64,000 nucleotides of DNA, from contig NZ_PSLG01000002.1 in NCBI RefSeq assembly GCF_040289485.1, positions 25,551-89,550 on the forward strand, read 5' to 3'. Origin of the DNA: Thermoflexus sp040289485 (GTDB taxonomy: Bacteria; Chloroflexota; Anaerolineae; Thermoflexales; Thermoflexaceae). The position numbers and the translations under genes were made by a program. This document shows, piece after piece, positions 17,171 through 26,348 of this stretch. Under the pieces are notes generated by a model. The model saw nothing but the letters and a program-made list of their open reading frames with translations. It was not told where the DNA came from and ran no database searches. The stretch's first letter is position 1. Each line of letters starts with the position of its first letter.

Positions 17171-19747
17171 TCAGCCGCCCCGGCTGACGAACGGTAAGAA
17201 CAGCCGGAGCCACACCGCCGTCGGGACCTCCGCGGTTGCCGGTGTCGGGTCCATCCCATCGGACCGTGCCTCCGCCCGCATCACCACCGTGGACGCGGTC
17301 CACCGCTCCGCCCGCACCTCCAGAGTGATCGTGATCTCGCCGCCCACCGGCAGCGTCCCCAGGTTGCAACGGGCGGTTTCCACCGAACACAGCGAGGAGG
17401 CTCGCTCCACACGCATCCCCGCTGGCAGGGTGAAGCTGATGGTGGCATTCGGGGCGGCCGAGGGGCCGGCATTGGTCACAACAAGAGTGTAAGTGACGAT
17501 CTCGCCGACGAAGATCCGATCGGGCGTGCCGGACATCGAAAGATGCAGATCCGCCTCCACCGTGACGGTGGTGGTGGCGGTGGCGGTGTTGTTATTGGGG
17601 TTGGGGTCGGTGGTGTCGGTGGTGGCCTGGGCCTGGGCGTTGGAGGTTCCTGGCGGGACGCTGGGGTTGACGCGGGCACGGACGACCACGGTGGCGGTGC
17701 TGCCGGCAGGCAATGTCCCCAGGTTGCAGGTGGTTCCGGTGCAGGACCCCTGGGAGGGGGCAAAGCCGAGGATCGTCAGGCCGTCGGGCAATGTGAGCAG
17801 GATGCGGGTGTTTTGGGCGTCGGAGGGACCGGCGTTGGTCACCTGGACGGTGTAGGTGAGGGGATTCCCGGCGATCACGGGATCGGGGTCGTCGGCCATG
17901 GCCACCGCCAGGTCGGCCTGGGTCTGGATGGTGGTGGTGGCGGTGGCGGTGTTGTTATTGGGGTTGGGGTCGGTGGTGTCGGTGGTGGCCTGGGCCTGGG
18001 CGTTGGAGGTTCCTGGCGGGACGCTGGGGTTGACGCGGGCACGGACGACCACGGTGGCGGTGCTGCCGGCAGGCAATGTCCCCAGGTTGCAGGTGGTTCC
18101 GGTGCAGGACCCCTGGGAGGGGGCAAAGCCGAGGATCGTCAGGCCGTCGGGCAATGTGAGCAGGATGCGGGTGTTTTGGGCGTCGGAGGGACCGGCGTTG
18201 GTCACCTGGACGGTGTAGGTGAGGGGATTCCCGGCGATCACGGGATCGGGGTCGTCGGCCATGGCCACCGCCAGGTCGGCCTGGGTCTGGATGGTGGTGG
18301 TGGCGGTGGCGGTGTTGTTCGCCGGGTCATCTGGCGTGTTTGTCCCCACGACGACGGTGTTCGTCAGCGGCCCAGCCGGCGTGTTCGCGTTCATCCGGGC
18401 GGAGAGGGTAACCACGGCCGTTGCACCGGCGGCTAGCGTCCCGAGATCACAGACCGGCCCGCTGCAGGTCCCCTGGGAGGCCGAGGCGCTAAGGAGGGTC
18501 ACACCGCCGGGCAAGGTATCCGTCACCCGCACGGCGGCCGCGGCCAGGGGGCCGTTGTTGGTGATCCGGATCGTGTAAGTCAACCACTCTCCTGCGAGGA
18601 CCGGATCGGGGGCAGCGCTTTTGCTCACCGCGAGGTCCGCCAGTTCGTTATAACCGATGGCGATCTCACGCACCTCTGGCGAGAACATGGGGTTGGTCGT
18701 GGTCATCTCCACCCGATACTGAAGGTAGCGGGCGAAGGCGAGGGCCGCCGGGATGTTATTCGGCCCGGAGGGAAGGGGATTTGACCAAGAAGACCAGCTC
18801 ACCCCGTCCGAGGAGGTGCGGACCCGGACGGCCAAAGCGGTCACACCCGTAACGGTCGCGTCCCATGAGATGGTCGTCCATTGCACCTGCTGCCCCGCAT
18901 CTTGAGGACAAGATGTATAGGTCCCGTTGAGAGCATACTGACCGGCCCGCACCCAGTCGATGTCCATAGGGGTTGTGCCATAGGAGATGGGCGTTTGATG
19001 GTAGAGGAAGACCCATGATGTGACCACCGTGGTAACCGAGGGGATCACTGTCGCGAGACTGCCGTCGATATAGTAGCGGGTTGCGCCGGGCTCCCACTCG
19101 ATCCGGAACACGTGGAACTGGGTCACATCGGGATCCGGGATGTCGACATCGACGATATCTCCCCCGTCATCCCGAGCCCGTGCGATCAGGTTGTTGGGAT
19201 CACCGTTCCCCAGGATGAACAGGCGGATCGAGCTGGTGCGACTGGGGGGATTGTAGAGCGGGCCCCTCTCCCGGTAGAATCCCAGATCGACGGATCCGGA
19301 GGTGTTGGGGGCCTGCATCAAGCGGGCCCGCGCTTCAAAGAAGCGGGGGAGCTGGGTGAGGGTCAGAACGGACCGAAGGTAAACACCGTTCAGGGTGATG
19401 CGGCCGTTGGCTATTAGCAAAGATTGAGTTGGGCCGGCAGCGGGGTTCGAAATATCGGTGATCCAGCGGGTGGTGTCCACGGTAGCCCCGTCGAAGTCGT
19501 CCTCTACACTGGCGGTGAGGTGGAGCTCGCCGCCGGCGACGTTGCCTACCGAGATGTTGCTGGATATGGCGCATGGGGCTTGGAAATCGGCCACGGTCGT
19601 GTGGGTGATGAGGCCGGGTCCCTGGGCTCTGGCGGCCGGAGTCTCACGGCTGGCCATGGCCAGCATCCCGGCGGCCAGGAGCCCCACCAGCAACAACCCC
19701 GAGCCGATGGGAAGGCTGCTGCGAATGGCAAAACGGGCAATACGCAT
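17171..19747 (-). CDS. Secreted DUF11 (CARDB-like) repeat protein with LamG/GH16-like N-terminal domain
   Basis: An 858-residue exported protein. A signal peptide (about residues 12-40) ends near ARAQG. Next is a concanavalin-like beta-sandwich (DDFDGATVDTTRWITD, LGFYRERGPLY), then four DUF11 Ig-like repeats of about 120 residues, each starting ADLAV/ADLHL and ending in a Thr-rich linker. The two central repeats are identical at DNA level. The C-terminus LRLFLPFVSRGG is the short hydrophobic/basic end seen in many Chloroflexota surface proteins. Start: AAGGAGG abuts ATG 19757-19755, so the second ATG (A at 19747), nine bases from the site, is preferred. A much longer upstream in-frame extension is the antisense-frame shadow of the acyltransferase gene. 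Likely a cell-surface adhesin or stalk. Confidence 0.8.
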   Translation of the reverse strand: MRIARFAIRSSLPIGSGLLLVGLLAAGMLAMASRETPAARAQGPGLITHTTVADFQAPCAISSNISVGNVAGGELHLTASVEDDFDGATVDTTRWITDISNPAAGPTQSLLIANGRITLNGVYLRSVLTLTQLPRFFEARARLMQAPNTSGSVDLGFYRERGPLYNPPSRTSSIRLFILGNGDPNNLIARARDDGGDIVDVDIPDPDVTQFHVFRIEWEPGATRYYIDGSLATVIPSVTTVVTSWVFLYHQTPISYGTTPMDIDWVRAGQYALNGTYTSCPQDAGQQVQWTTISWDATVTGVTALAVRVRTSSDGVSWSSWSNPLPSGPNNIPAALAFARYLQYRVEMTTTNPMFSPEVREIAIGYNELADLAVSKSAAPDPVLAGEWLTYTIRITNNGPLAAAAVRVTDTLPGGVTLLSASASQGTCSGPVCDLGTLAAGATAVVTLSARMNANTPAGPLTNTVVVGTNTPDDPANNTATATTTIQTQADLAVAMADDPDPVIAGNPLTYTVQVTNAGPSDAQNTRILLTLPDGLTILGFAPSQGSCTGTTCNLGTLPAGSTATVVVRARVNPSVPPGTSNAQAQATTDTTDPNPNNNTATATTTIQTQADLAVAMADDPDPVIAGNPLTYTVQVTNAGPSDAQNTRILLTLPDGLTILGFAPSQGSCTGTTCNLGTLPAGSTATVVVRARVNPSVPPGTSNAQAQATTDTTDPNPNNNTATATTTVTVEADLHLSMSGTPDRIFVGEIVTYTLVVTNAGPSAAPNATISFTLPAGMRVERASSLCSVETARCNLGTLPVGGEITITLEVRAERWTASTVVMRAEARSDGMDPTPATAEVPTAVWLRLFLPFVSRGG
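17567..18292 (-). repeat. Two perfect tandem 363-bp copies encoding consecutive DUF11 domains
   Basis: Bases 17567-17929 and 17930-18292 were compared line by line and no difference was seen. The period, 363 bp, is exactly 121 codons, so frame is kept. The flanking first and fourth DUF11 domains are clearly diverged. Complete identity implies a very recent duplication or gene conversion; an assembly-collapsed higher copy number is also possible. Confidence 0.9.
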
Positions 19748-19761
19748 GGTTGTCATCCTCC

Positions 19762-21042
19762 TTACTGAAGCGGGTTCTGAGGCGAGATCTCCAGCCGTTC
19801 GGCGCTCCCCAGGGCCGGGGCGATGGCGTAGGGCCCCGGCGGCGGGAAGACACGGCTGAGGGGCGGGCGTTGGAGGAGCCAATTCACCCCGGATTCCACG
19901 ACGGCGGATCCGAGGGCGATCCCCGCCACCACCACGCCGATGGCCAGCAGGCGAACGGGTAGGGAGAGGGCCAGCGGCCAGGTCCCTACGATGAAGGACC
20001 ACAGGATGGGCTGATGGAAGACCATGATGCCGTAAGAGTATCTTCCCATCCCAGCCAGCAGGTTCTGCAGCGGCGACAGGCGCGGGAGCAAGTCGCGGCA
20101 GATCCAGATCATGAACCCGCCCATGGCGATCGTCAGAAGCGTGGGGGCGAAGACGGCCCCGAGCCGGGTGAAGGAGAGGGCCAGGCCGGCCCCATACAAC
20201 AGGGCCAGCGCCGCCATAGACGTTCGGGTCCGGAAAAGGCCCTCCACACGGGCGAGGTCCCCGGCGGCCCACCAGGCCAGCCCCATCCCCAGCCCGAACT
20301 CCGCCAGCCGAGATGTGAAGAGCAGCCCGCGGGACCACATCTCGCGATCTACGGGGAGAAGGAAGAACCCCACCCACCGACTGGCGAAGGCGATCAGGGC
20401 AGCGCCGATCCAGAAGCGGAGCAGGCCGAACCGCCGCAGGGCGGCCCAGAGCAGGGGGAAGACAGCGTAAAGTTGCATGATCAGGACGATGAACCACCAG
20501 GCCGGCGAGATGAAATGAAACACATCGGGCAGGAAGCGCAGGCCCAGGAGGCTGAGGGCGAAGCGGGGATCGAGGGGCGAGAAAGGCCGCCATCCGCTCA
20601 GGTTGTTGAAGATCAAGAAGAAGAGATGGCCGACCCAGTAAAGCGGGAACAGGCGCAAGAACCGCCGCATATAGAAGGCCCGCAGGTCAATGGCTGCCGA
20701 CCGGGAGCGGCTGACCAGTGCCCAGGTGAGCCCGAAGCCGCTGATGGCTAGGAAGACCCCTGTCCCCTGGTAACCGATCCAGCCCAGATATCGGAACAGG
20801 TTGGCCAGGATGAAATGGAGAGGGCTTTCCTGGGGGAGCGGGCGCAACTGGGCAACCCGGGCGGCCAGATCCGGCCAGTCGTTCCGCGGATGGGCGAACC
20901 ACGGGATCCCGTAAATGGGGATCACCACATGGTAGAAGACAATCATAGCGATGGCCAGGCCCCGCATGGGGGTCAGCCAAGGCAGCCGCGGGGCGCCCGT
21001 CGGGGTGAAAGAAGATCGCAGATCCGCAGATTGGAGCCCCAT
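19762..21042 (-). CDS. Acyltransferase family 3 membrane protein
   Basis: A 426-residue polytopic protein with about ten hydrophobic segments. It opens with WLTPMRGLAIAMIVFYHVV, the R-G-x-A-x2-M-V-x-x-H pattern of acyltransferase-3 (OafA/YrhL) enzymes, where the membrane-embedded His is thought to be catalytic. It continues with GTGVFLAISGF and FYMRRFLRLFPLYW, the R-x10-R region. Members transfer acetyl or other acyl groups from the cytoplasm to extracellular polysaccharides, which fits the location. Its TAA stop lies 5-14 bp before the DUF11 gene, so the two are probably cotranscribed. Confidence 0.85.
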   Translation of the reverse strand: MGLQSADLRSSFTPTGAPRLPWLTPMRGLAIAMIVFYHVVIPIYGIPWFAHPRNDWPDLAARVAQLRPLPQESPLHFILANLFRYLGWIGYQGTGVFLAISGFGLTWALVSRSRSAAIDLRAFYMRRFLRLFPLYWVGHLFFLIFNNLSGWRPFSPLDPRFALSLLGLRFLPDVFHFISPAWWFIVLIMQLYAVFPLLWAALRRFGLLRFWIGAALIAFASRWVGFFLLPVDREMWSRGLLFTSRLAEFGLGMGLAWWAAGDLARVEGLFRTRTSMAALALLYGAGLALSFTRLGAVFAPTLLTIAMGGFMIWICRDLLPRLSPLQNLLAGMGRYSYGIMVFHQPILWSFIVGTWPLALSLPVRLLAIGVVVAGIALGSAVVESGVNWLLQRPPLSRVFPPPGPYAIAPALGSAERLEISPQNPLQ

Positions 21043-21097
21043 CGGATCAGTCTCCGCGCCGGGATGCCGAGCGGTCGGCCCTGGAGGACCCGCCGGC

Positions 21098-22762
21098 TCA
21101 CTCCATCCCCAGCAGCCATCGGACGTGCCGGGTGGCCACCTCGAGGGCGGAGCCCAGGACCGCCGGATCCATCGCCCCTTTCAGGAACGTGAGGATGGGC
21201 CCGGGGCGCAGGGCCCATTCCCGGAAGGCCCGCTTTTGCCAGTATTCCAGCCGCTCCGCCGACAACCCCGGGTAATCCAGGACGGTCGAACGGTCCATGT
21301 CCACTTCCTCCCAGGCCGTCCCCGGCCGGAACCAGTTGTTCTCCACCACCTGGAAGAAGAAGGGCGTCCCTGGGTACGGGGCGGCAATGTGGAAGAGGGC
21401 GAGATCTAGGGACAGCGACTTGGCGAAGTCGATGGTCTGGCGGATGGTCTCCTCGGTCTCTCCGGGGAGGCCGATGATGAAGTAGCCCCAGTTCTTGATC
21501 CCTGCCTCCTTCGCCCAGCGCAGGGCCTGCGGGGCCTGCTCCAGCCGGTAGCCCTTGCGCACCCCCTTCAGGATCTGTTCGTTGGCCGACTCGATCCCCC
21601 ACGAGATCAGCCAGCAACCGGCCCGGGCCATCTTGTGCAGCATCTCCCGATCCACATAATCCACGCGGCTGTTGCAAGTCCACCGGATGCGGATCCCCTC
21701 GCGGATCAGCAGGTCGCACAGCCCTACCACCTGCTCGCGGCTGATCGTGAAGAGATCCGCATACATATGGATGTTGCGGATCCCCAGGTCGACCAGGTGA
21801 CGGATCTCCTCGACGATGTTCTCCGGGGAGCGTAGGCGGATGGAATATTGATAACTCACGTGCTTGATGCAGTAGGTGCATCCTGCCGTGCACCCCCGGC
21901 TGGTGACGATGAAGGTATAGGGGCCGCGGATCAGCGGGGCCCGGTAATGGTAGAGAGGGAGCAGGTGGTGGAGAGGCAGCGGCATGTCGTCCAGGTTCCG
22001 GATGAAGGGGCGATCTGGATTGACGATCACCTGGCCCTCCCGTCGCCACACCAGTCCCTTGATGCGGGCGAGCTTCTCCTCCAGGGGCAGCGCCGCCGTC
22101 TCCCCTGCGTTGAGCGGCTGCCACGTCGGATCGCTGTCCACGAACAGCCGGTGGATCTTCCCCTCGGGGACCCGGCCCTCCAGCGTGTCGATCAGTTCGC
22201 GCAGGGTCAGTTCCGGCTCGCCACGGAGGACAAAATCGAGGGCGGGGTAGGCCTCCATCGTCGGGATGGGCATGGGAGTAACGTGGGTGCCGAAGGCGAT
22301 GGTCTTCGCCCCCAGGCTCCGGGCCAGGAAGGCCCCATACATATCGTTGGTGAGGGTGGGAGCGGTCACCTGCGTGATGTAGTATTTGGGCTGCTTGCGC
22401 CGGAGCAGCGCCTCGAACTCCTTCCAGTCCATCCGCATAGCGATGGCGTCGACGATCTCCACGCTGTAATCCGGATGGAGCATGGCAGCCATCTGGGCCA
22501 GGCTGACCTGAGGCCAGATCATGTTCTCCCGGGAGCGGCGTCCCACCCGATGCTGGCTGCGGATCCAGATCGCCCCATCCGGGGAGGGCGGATTCGCCAG
22601 GAGGACATCCACGGCTTCGGGGGAGCGCGGCGGCCGCAGCCGCTGGATCACCGGGCTTGCGTCCGGGAAACGCGGCGGGGGCAACGGCGGGATCCGTCGC
22701 GTCCCGAGGTTCCGCCGCAATTCTTCTTCTGGGATGATCTCAACCGGCGTGTGTGTGGCCAT
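21098..22762 (-). CDS. B12-binding-domain radical SAM enzyme
   Basis: A 554-residue protein. Residues about 45-230 form the Rossmann-like cobalamin-binding domain (VDVLLANPPSP, YSVEIVDAIAMRMDW, LGAKTIAFGTHVTPMP, FVLRGEPELTLREL). Around residue 290 is CTAGCTYC, the C-x3-C-x2-C motif that binds the radical [4Fe-4S] cluster, preceded by TSRGC. The central barrel includes WGIESANEQILKGVRKG and YFIIGLPGETEETI. Such enzymes do methylations or rearrangements on unreactive carbons, often in lipid or glycan modification; the substrate here is unknown. AGGAGG lies seven bases before the ATG. A 13-bp tandem repeat lies upstream. Confidence 0.85.
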   Translation of the reverse strand: MATHTPVEIIPEEELRRNLGTRRIPPLPPPRFPDASPVIQRLRPPRSPEAVDVLLANPPSPDGAIWIRSQHRVGRRSRENMIWPQVSLAQMAAMLHPDYSVEIVDAIAMRMDWKEFEALLRRKQPKYYITQVTAPTLTNDMYGAFLARSLGAKTIAFGTHVTPMPIPTMEAYPALDFVLRGEPELTLRELIDTLEGRVPEGKIHRLFVDSDPTWQPLNAGETAALPLEEKLARIKGLVWRREGQVIVNPDRPFIRNLDDMPLPLHHLLPLYHYRAPLIRGPYTFIVTSRGCTAGCTYCIKHVSYQYSIRLRSPENIVEEIRHLVDLGIRNIHMYADLFTISREQVVGLCDLLIREGIRIRWTCNSRVDYVDREMLHKMARAGCWLISWGIESANEQILKGVRKGYRLEQAPQALRWAKEAGIKNWGYFIIGLPGETEETIRQTIDFAKSLSLDLALFHIAAPYPGTPFFFQVVENNWFRPGTAWEEVDMDRSTVLDYPGLSAERLEYWQKRAFREWALRPGPILTFLKGAMDPAVLGSALEVATRHVRWLLGME

Positions 22763-22853
22763 CCTCAGCCCTCCTTTGCAACGACGTATGAGGCCCTCTC
22801 CCCTGATCTTCCCCGATACAGGTTAGGTGGCGGGGATCAAATGGATAGGAATT

Positions 22854-22879
22854 TGTAAGACATGACTGTAAGACATGAC
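22854..22879. repeat. Perfect tandem 13-bp direct repeat upstream of the radical SAM gene
   Basis: TGTAAGACATGAC occurs twice back to back. It lies in the 142-bp spacer between the esterase stop and the radical SAM start, 92-117 bp upstream of the latter. A weak promoter-like pair (TTGATC, 16 bases, TATCGG on the minus strand) lies between repeat and gene. Position and head-to-tail spacing suit an activator or repressor site, but this is inference. Confidence 0.6.
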
Positions 22880-22904
22880 GGCAGACCGAGCAGAGAGGGG
22901 CGAT

Positions 22905-24305
22905 TTAAGGTGGCCCGATCCGATAGCACGGCACATCTTCCTCTGGACAGCCCGGCCGGCGCAGGAAGGCCCCCGGAGGGCCCGCTGCGCTGAGGGCCGA
23001 GGTGGGCTGCGGGGTGAGGGGGGTGAGGATCACCCACCAGGAGCCAGGGGGCAGGGTCAGCCGCAGGCGGCCGTTGAGAGAGATGCGGACGAAGGCGGCA
23101 TACTCGCTGCCCCTCTCGGCATCCAGGATCTGCACCCGGACCCGGGCGCGACGCGGATACAGGGAGGGTGTGATCACCGTCAGGGCATCGTGGGTGCGCA
23201 CCATGAATCCCTCCGGGGAGGCCTGGAGGATCTCGGACCAGACCTCAGGGCGGGTCTTCACCAGCGTCCATCCGTAAATGGTCCGGCGGAGGGCCATAGC
23301 GAACCGGTAGCGCCAGGCGGGCGGTGGCGGGCGCGGCTCCCGGAGGGCCTTCCCCAGCATCGCGAAGGCGCGGGCGAGGGCCGCGGGGGGGATCTCATGG
23401 CCAACGCCGGGGATCTCCTCCCAGTGGTGGGGATAGCCCAAGGCGCTCAGGGTCTCGTGCATCCGGCGGCCCTGCTCGGGGCTGACCTCAGGGTCGGCGG
23501 CGCCGTGGAACAGGAACAGCCGCACTCCCATCAGGTTGGGGGCGAGATCCAAGGGGTTGTCGGCCGCGTAGCGTATCGCCTCCTCCGGCGGGCCGTAGAC
23601 CATGCGCACCGCCTGGGAGCCATGGGCCTGGAGATCCATCACCCCACCGAAAGAGACAGCGGCGGCGAACAGGTCCGGCCGGTGGGCGGCCAGGGAGAAG
23701 GCTCCCTTTCCTCCCATCGAGAAGCCCAGCAGGGCCCGTCCCCCAGCCTCCCGGCGCACCGCGTAGCGGCGCTCCACCCACGGGACCACACCGTTGATGA
23801 ACCAGTCATAGAACGAAACCCGCCACTCCGGCCCGTCCGGCCAAGGCAGGCGGGCATAGATCGCGTAATAGGAGGGGACACTCCCTTCCCCTTCCACCGC
23901 CACCAGGAGCAGCCGCTGGGCCTCGGCCACCTGCTCCACCTCAGGCCGCTGCCACATCCCCGGCCCCATCGCCCAGCCCGGGAGAAGATAAACCACCGGG
24001 TAGGGTGCGTGGGCCGGATAGCCAGCAGGGCGGTAAACCCAGACCGCATGGGCTTCACCCTGCCACGCCACGGTGAAGGCCTCCCACCGACCCGGGATGG
24101 AGGCGGACTGGGCCCTGTCGTTGAGGGCCCCCTCGGCGAGGGCGACCCCAAAGGGGTTCGGGCTGGTGGGGGAGATCACTAGGGTGAGACGCACCGTGGC
24201 TGTCTGGGCATGCCCGGTCCATAACGGTAGCCCGCGCCCGAGGGCCAGGATGGCGAGCGCAGAGAGCAGAAGGGCCAGGCCTCTGAGCTGGGGGATCCAG
24301 TGCAC
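22905..24305 (-). CDS. Exported esterase (alpha/beta hydrolase, esterase D-like) with C-terminal extension
   Basis: A 466-residue protein with an N-terminal signal or anchor helix (residues 6-24). The hydrolase core has the nucleophile elbow GFSMGG (about residue 195), an acidic segment FHGAADPEV and the catalytic-His segment GVGHEIP; PVVYLLPGWAMGPGMW provides the oxyanion region. After about residue 330 there is a roughly 130-residue beta-rich extension not expected in the basic fold. It may remove acyl groups from the glycan modified by the nearby acyltransferases. The start is GTG (24305) with GAGGAG six bases upstream; it begins 10 bp after the GT2 stop, so it is in the same operon. Confidence 0.75.
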   Translation of the reverse strand: MHWIPQLRGLALLLSALAILALGRGLPLWTGHAQTATVRLTLVISPTSPNPFGVALAEGALNDRAQSASIPGRWEAFTVAWQGEAHAVWVYRPAGYPAHAPYPVVYLLPGWAMGPGMWQRPEVEQVAEAQRLLLVAVEGEGSVPSYYAIYARLPWPDGPEWRVSFYDWFINGVVPWVERRYAVRREAGGRALLGFSMGGKGAFSLAAHRPDLFAAAVSFGGVMDLQAHGSQAVRMVYGPPEEAIRYAADNPLDLAPNLMGVRLFLFHGAADPEVSPEQGRRMHETLSALGYPHHWEEIPGVGHEIPPAALARAFAMLGKALREPRPPPPAWRYRFAMALRRTIYGWTLVKTRPEVWSEILQASPEGFMVRTHDALTVITPSLYPRRARVRVQILDAERGSEYAAFVRISLNGRLRLTLPPGSWWVILTPLTPQPTSALSAAGPPGAFLRRPGCPEEDVPCYRIGPP

Positions 24306-24315
24306 GGTGTTCTCC

Positions 24316-25560
24316 TCACGAAGAGAGAGGCGTCGGCGCCTCGATAACGGGCCTGGCGGTGGGGGCCGTCGCCGTTGGGTCGGGCGCTAGGTCCCGCTGG
24401 ATCTGCAGTTCCCGCCGGCTCAGTTCGGAAAGGGCCCGGACCAGCAGACCGGCGGTGATCAGGTCGACCCCCATCACCACGGCCAGGGCGCTGACCGCGG
24501 GGACGAACCACGGGGCCGGGGAGGAGGGGGCGGTCAGCCCGGCCAGGGTCGCCCATCCGTAGAGGGCAATGCCCAGGGCGATGCCGAGCAGCCCCATAGG
24601 CAGGAAGCATTGCTCCAGCGGGCGCCGGAGCAACGGACGCCCGAACAACCCCTGCCGGATCGGCCGCTTGTGGAAGAGAGAGACCAGATAGTTGAACAGG
24701 GCGCCCACGGCGAAAAGGTGCAGCCCAAGGGCCATCAGGATCACAGCGGCGAACAGGCGGGGGAAGGGCCATCCCGTGGAGCCCGGCCACAGGACGGCGC
24801 TGCCGGCCAAGGCCAAGCCGATCATCCCCAGCCCGAAGCCGGTCAACCCCAACACCCGCACCGGGTTGTAGGTCATCACCGTCCAGACGATGGCATGGAG
24901 GAAGCGCAGCCCGTCCCGCAGGGGATGGAGTTTGGATTGCCCCATGCGCTCCCGATAGGGGATGGGCACCTCCACCATCCGGATGTTCTCGTAAACGGCC
25001 CGGGCGCTCATGGCCGGGGTGAAGTTCAGGCCATCCGGCAGCGGATACAGGCGCTCCAGAGCCGACCGGCGCAGCACCCGCATGCCGCTGGCGCTGTCGC
25101 TGATCGCCGCGCTGCCCAACACCCGCAGGAGGGCGGCGAAGATCCAGTTGCCCACCCGGCGCACCGTCGGCATCTCCGAATCCCGTCCGGACATGCGGGA
25201 GCCCACTACCAGGTCGGCCGCCGTCGACTGGGCGATCTGGTAGAGCATGGGGAGGGCCTCCGGCGGGTAGGTGGCGTCCGCGTCCAGGAAGGCCAGCCAC
25301 TCCCCCCGAGCGTGGGCGAAGCCGGTCTTGAGGGCTGCTCCGTATCCTCGGTTCACAGGGTGACGGATCAGGCGCACCCCGGGGTAGCTGGCGGCCTCCT
25401 CGGCGGTCCGGTCCCGGGAGCCGTCGTCCACCACGATGACCTCCCATTCCTCCAGGCCGACCTCCCGAAACGCGGGCCCCAGGGCCAGCACCCGCTCCAA
25501 GACGGTTCCAATGGCTCCTGCTTCGTTGTAGGCAGGGATCACGATCGACAGCGAACTCAT
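24316..25560 (-). CDS. GT2 family polyprenyl-phosphate glycosyltransferase with C-terminal membrane region
   Basis: A 414-residue enzyme. The GT2 domain has SIVIPAYNEAGAI, VIVVDDGSRDRT and LAFLDADATYPP (the DXD metal site), like dolichol-/undecaprenyl-phosphate sugar synthases. From about residue 230 there are four hydrophobic segments (VRVLGLTGFGLGMIGLALAG and later) that anchor it in the membrane. It would load a sugar on polyprenyl phosphate, supplying GT-C enzymes such as those in the facing operon. The start at 25560 makes a 4-bp ATGA overlap with the preceding acyltransferase; in-frame upstream sequence belongs to that gene. Confidence 0.85.
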   Translation of the reverse strand: MSSLSIVIPAYNEAGAIGTVLERVLALGPAFREVGLEEWEVIVVDDGSRDRTAEEAASYPGVRLIRHPVNRGYGAALKTGFAHARGEWLAFLDADATYPPEALPMLYQIAQSTAADLVVGSRMSGRDSEMPTVRRVGNWIFAALLRVLGSAAISDSASGMRVLRRSALERLYPLPDGLNFTPAMSARAVYENIRMVEVPIPYRERMGQSKLHPLRDGLRFLHAIVWTVMTYNPVRVLGLTGFGLGMIGLALAGSAVLWPGSTGWPFPRLFAAVILMALGLHLFAVGALFNYLVSLFHKRPIRQGLFGRPLLRRPLEQCFLPMGLLGIALGIALYGWATLAGLTAPSSPAPWFVPAVSALAVVMGVDLITAGLLVRALSELSRRELQIQRDLAPDPTATAPTARPVIEAPTPLSS

Positions 25561-26348
25561 GGGACCTCCTTGCGAGCCAGGACCAGGGATTGGGCCACGG
25601 GCAGTCCCCCGTGGAAGACAGGTCCCTCCACGGGGGGCGCCCCCTCCAGGCGGCTTCCGATCACCCGCGCCGGGACCCCGACGGCGATGGCGTAGGGGGG
25701 GAGGTCCTGGGTCACCACGGCCCCCGCGCCGACCACCGCCCCCCGGCCGATGCGCACGCCGTCCAGCACGATGGCGCCGCCCCCCAGCCACACATCGTCC
25801 TCAATGGTGATGCCCTGGGCGGTGATCCCCTGTTCCGCCATCGGACGGTGAGGATCCTGGAAGACGTGATTGACGGCCAGGATCTGGACCATGGGCCCGG
25901 TGTAGACGAAATCCCCTATGATCACGCCGCCCTGGCCGCGGATGACGGTGTATTCCCCGAGGAAGCACTTCCGCCCGATGGAGATCCCGGCCTTCGGCAG
26001 GCCCCGGAAGTTGTAGACGTGCAGCACCGAGCCGTGCATGATCACAGTCCCATCCCCGATGGTGATCCCGTTGGGACAGGCGTGCAGATATACCTCCTCG
26101 TCCAGATAGACCCCGCGGCCGAGGGTGATGCGGCGGGGCTGGGCCAGCCGCACCCCTCGGGCGATGTAGGGGAACCCGCGGGCGTTCAGGATGAGCCGAT
26201 AGGCCACCCCCCGCAGGGCGATGCCTAGGAGCCCCGGCAACCCTCCCAGGAGGGCCATCAGGGCCTGCTCCAGGAAATAGGCGCCCCATCCGGTGGACTG
26301 GGAACGGATGTAGAGATCCAGGGCCTCAACCCAGGGGAGCCGGCTCAT
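25557..26348 (-). CDS. Left-handed beta-helix (hexapeptide repeat) acyltransferase
   Basis: A 263-residue protein. From about residue 70 it shows imperfect hexapeptide turns (ITLGRGVYLDEEVYLHA, ITIGDGTVIMHGS, ISIGRKCFLGEYTVIRG, ITIEDDVWLGGGAIVLDGV) ending in VVGAGAVVTQDLPPYAIAVG, the usual close of the trimeric LbH acetyltransferases (WcaF/NodL/maltose O-acetyltransferase type). It likely O-acetylates a sugar using acetyl-CoA. The ATG at 26348 is preceded by GAGGGATCC. The start lies 22 bp inside the full-length gmhB reading frame, so translation is likely coupled to it. Confidence 0.85.
   Translation of the reverse strand: MSRLPWVEALDLYIRSQSTGWGAYFLEQALMALLGGLPGLLGIALRGVAYRLILNARGFPYIARGVRLAQPRRITLGRGVYLDEEVYLHACPNGITIGDGTVIMHGSVLHVYNFRGLPKAGISIGRKCFLGEYTVIRGQGGVIIGDFVYTGPMVQILAVNHVFQDPHRPMAEQGITAQGITIEDDVWLGGGAIVLDGVRIGRGAVVGAGAVVTQDLPPYAIAVGVPARVIGSRLEGAPPVEGPVFHGGLPVAQSLVLARKEVP

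Noticed and set aside
17543..18436. Glycine-rich plus-strand frame with internal repeats opposite the DUF11 gene
   Set aside because: The GGGGG-V repeats mirror the Thr-rich linkers of the minus-strand DUF11 repeats; signal peptide and domains exist only on the minus strand.
19757..20593. N-terminal extension of the DUF11 protein
   Set aside because: It overlaps the acyltransferase gene in another frame, and AAGGAGG with a signal peptide supports the start near 19747.
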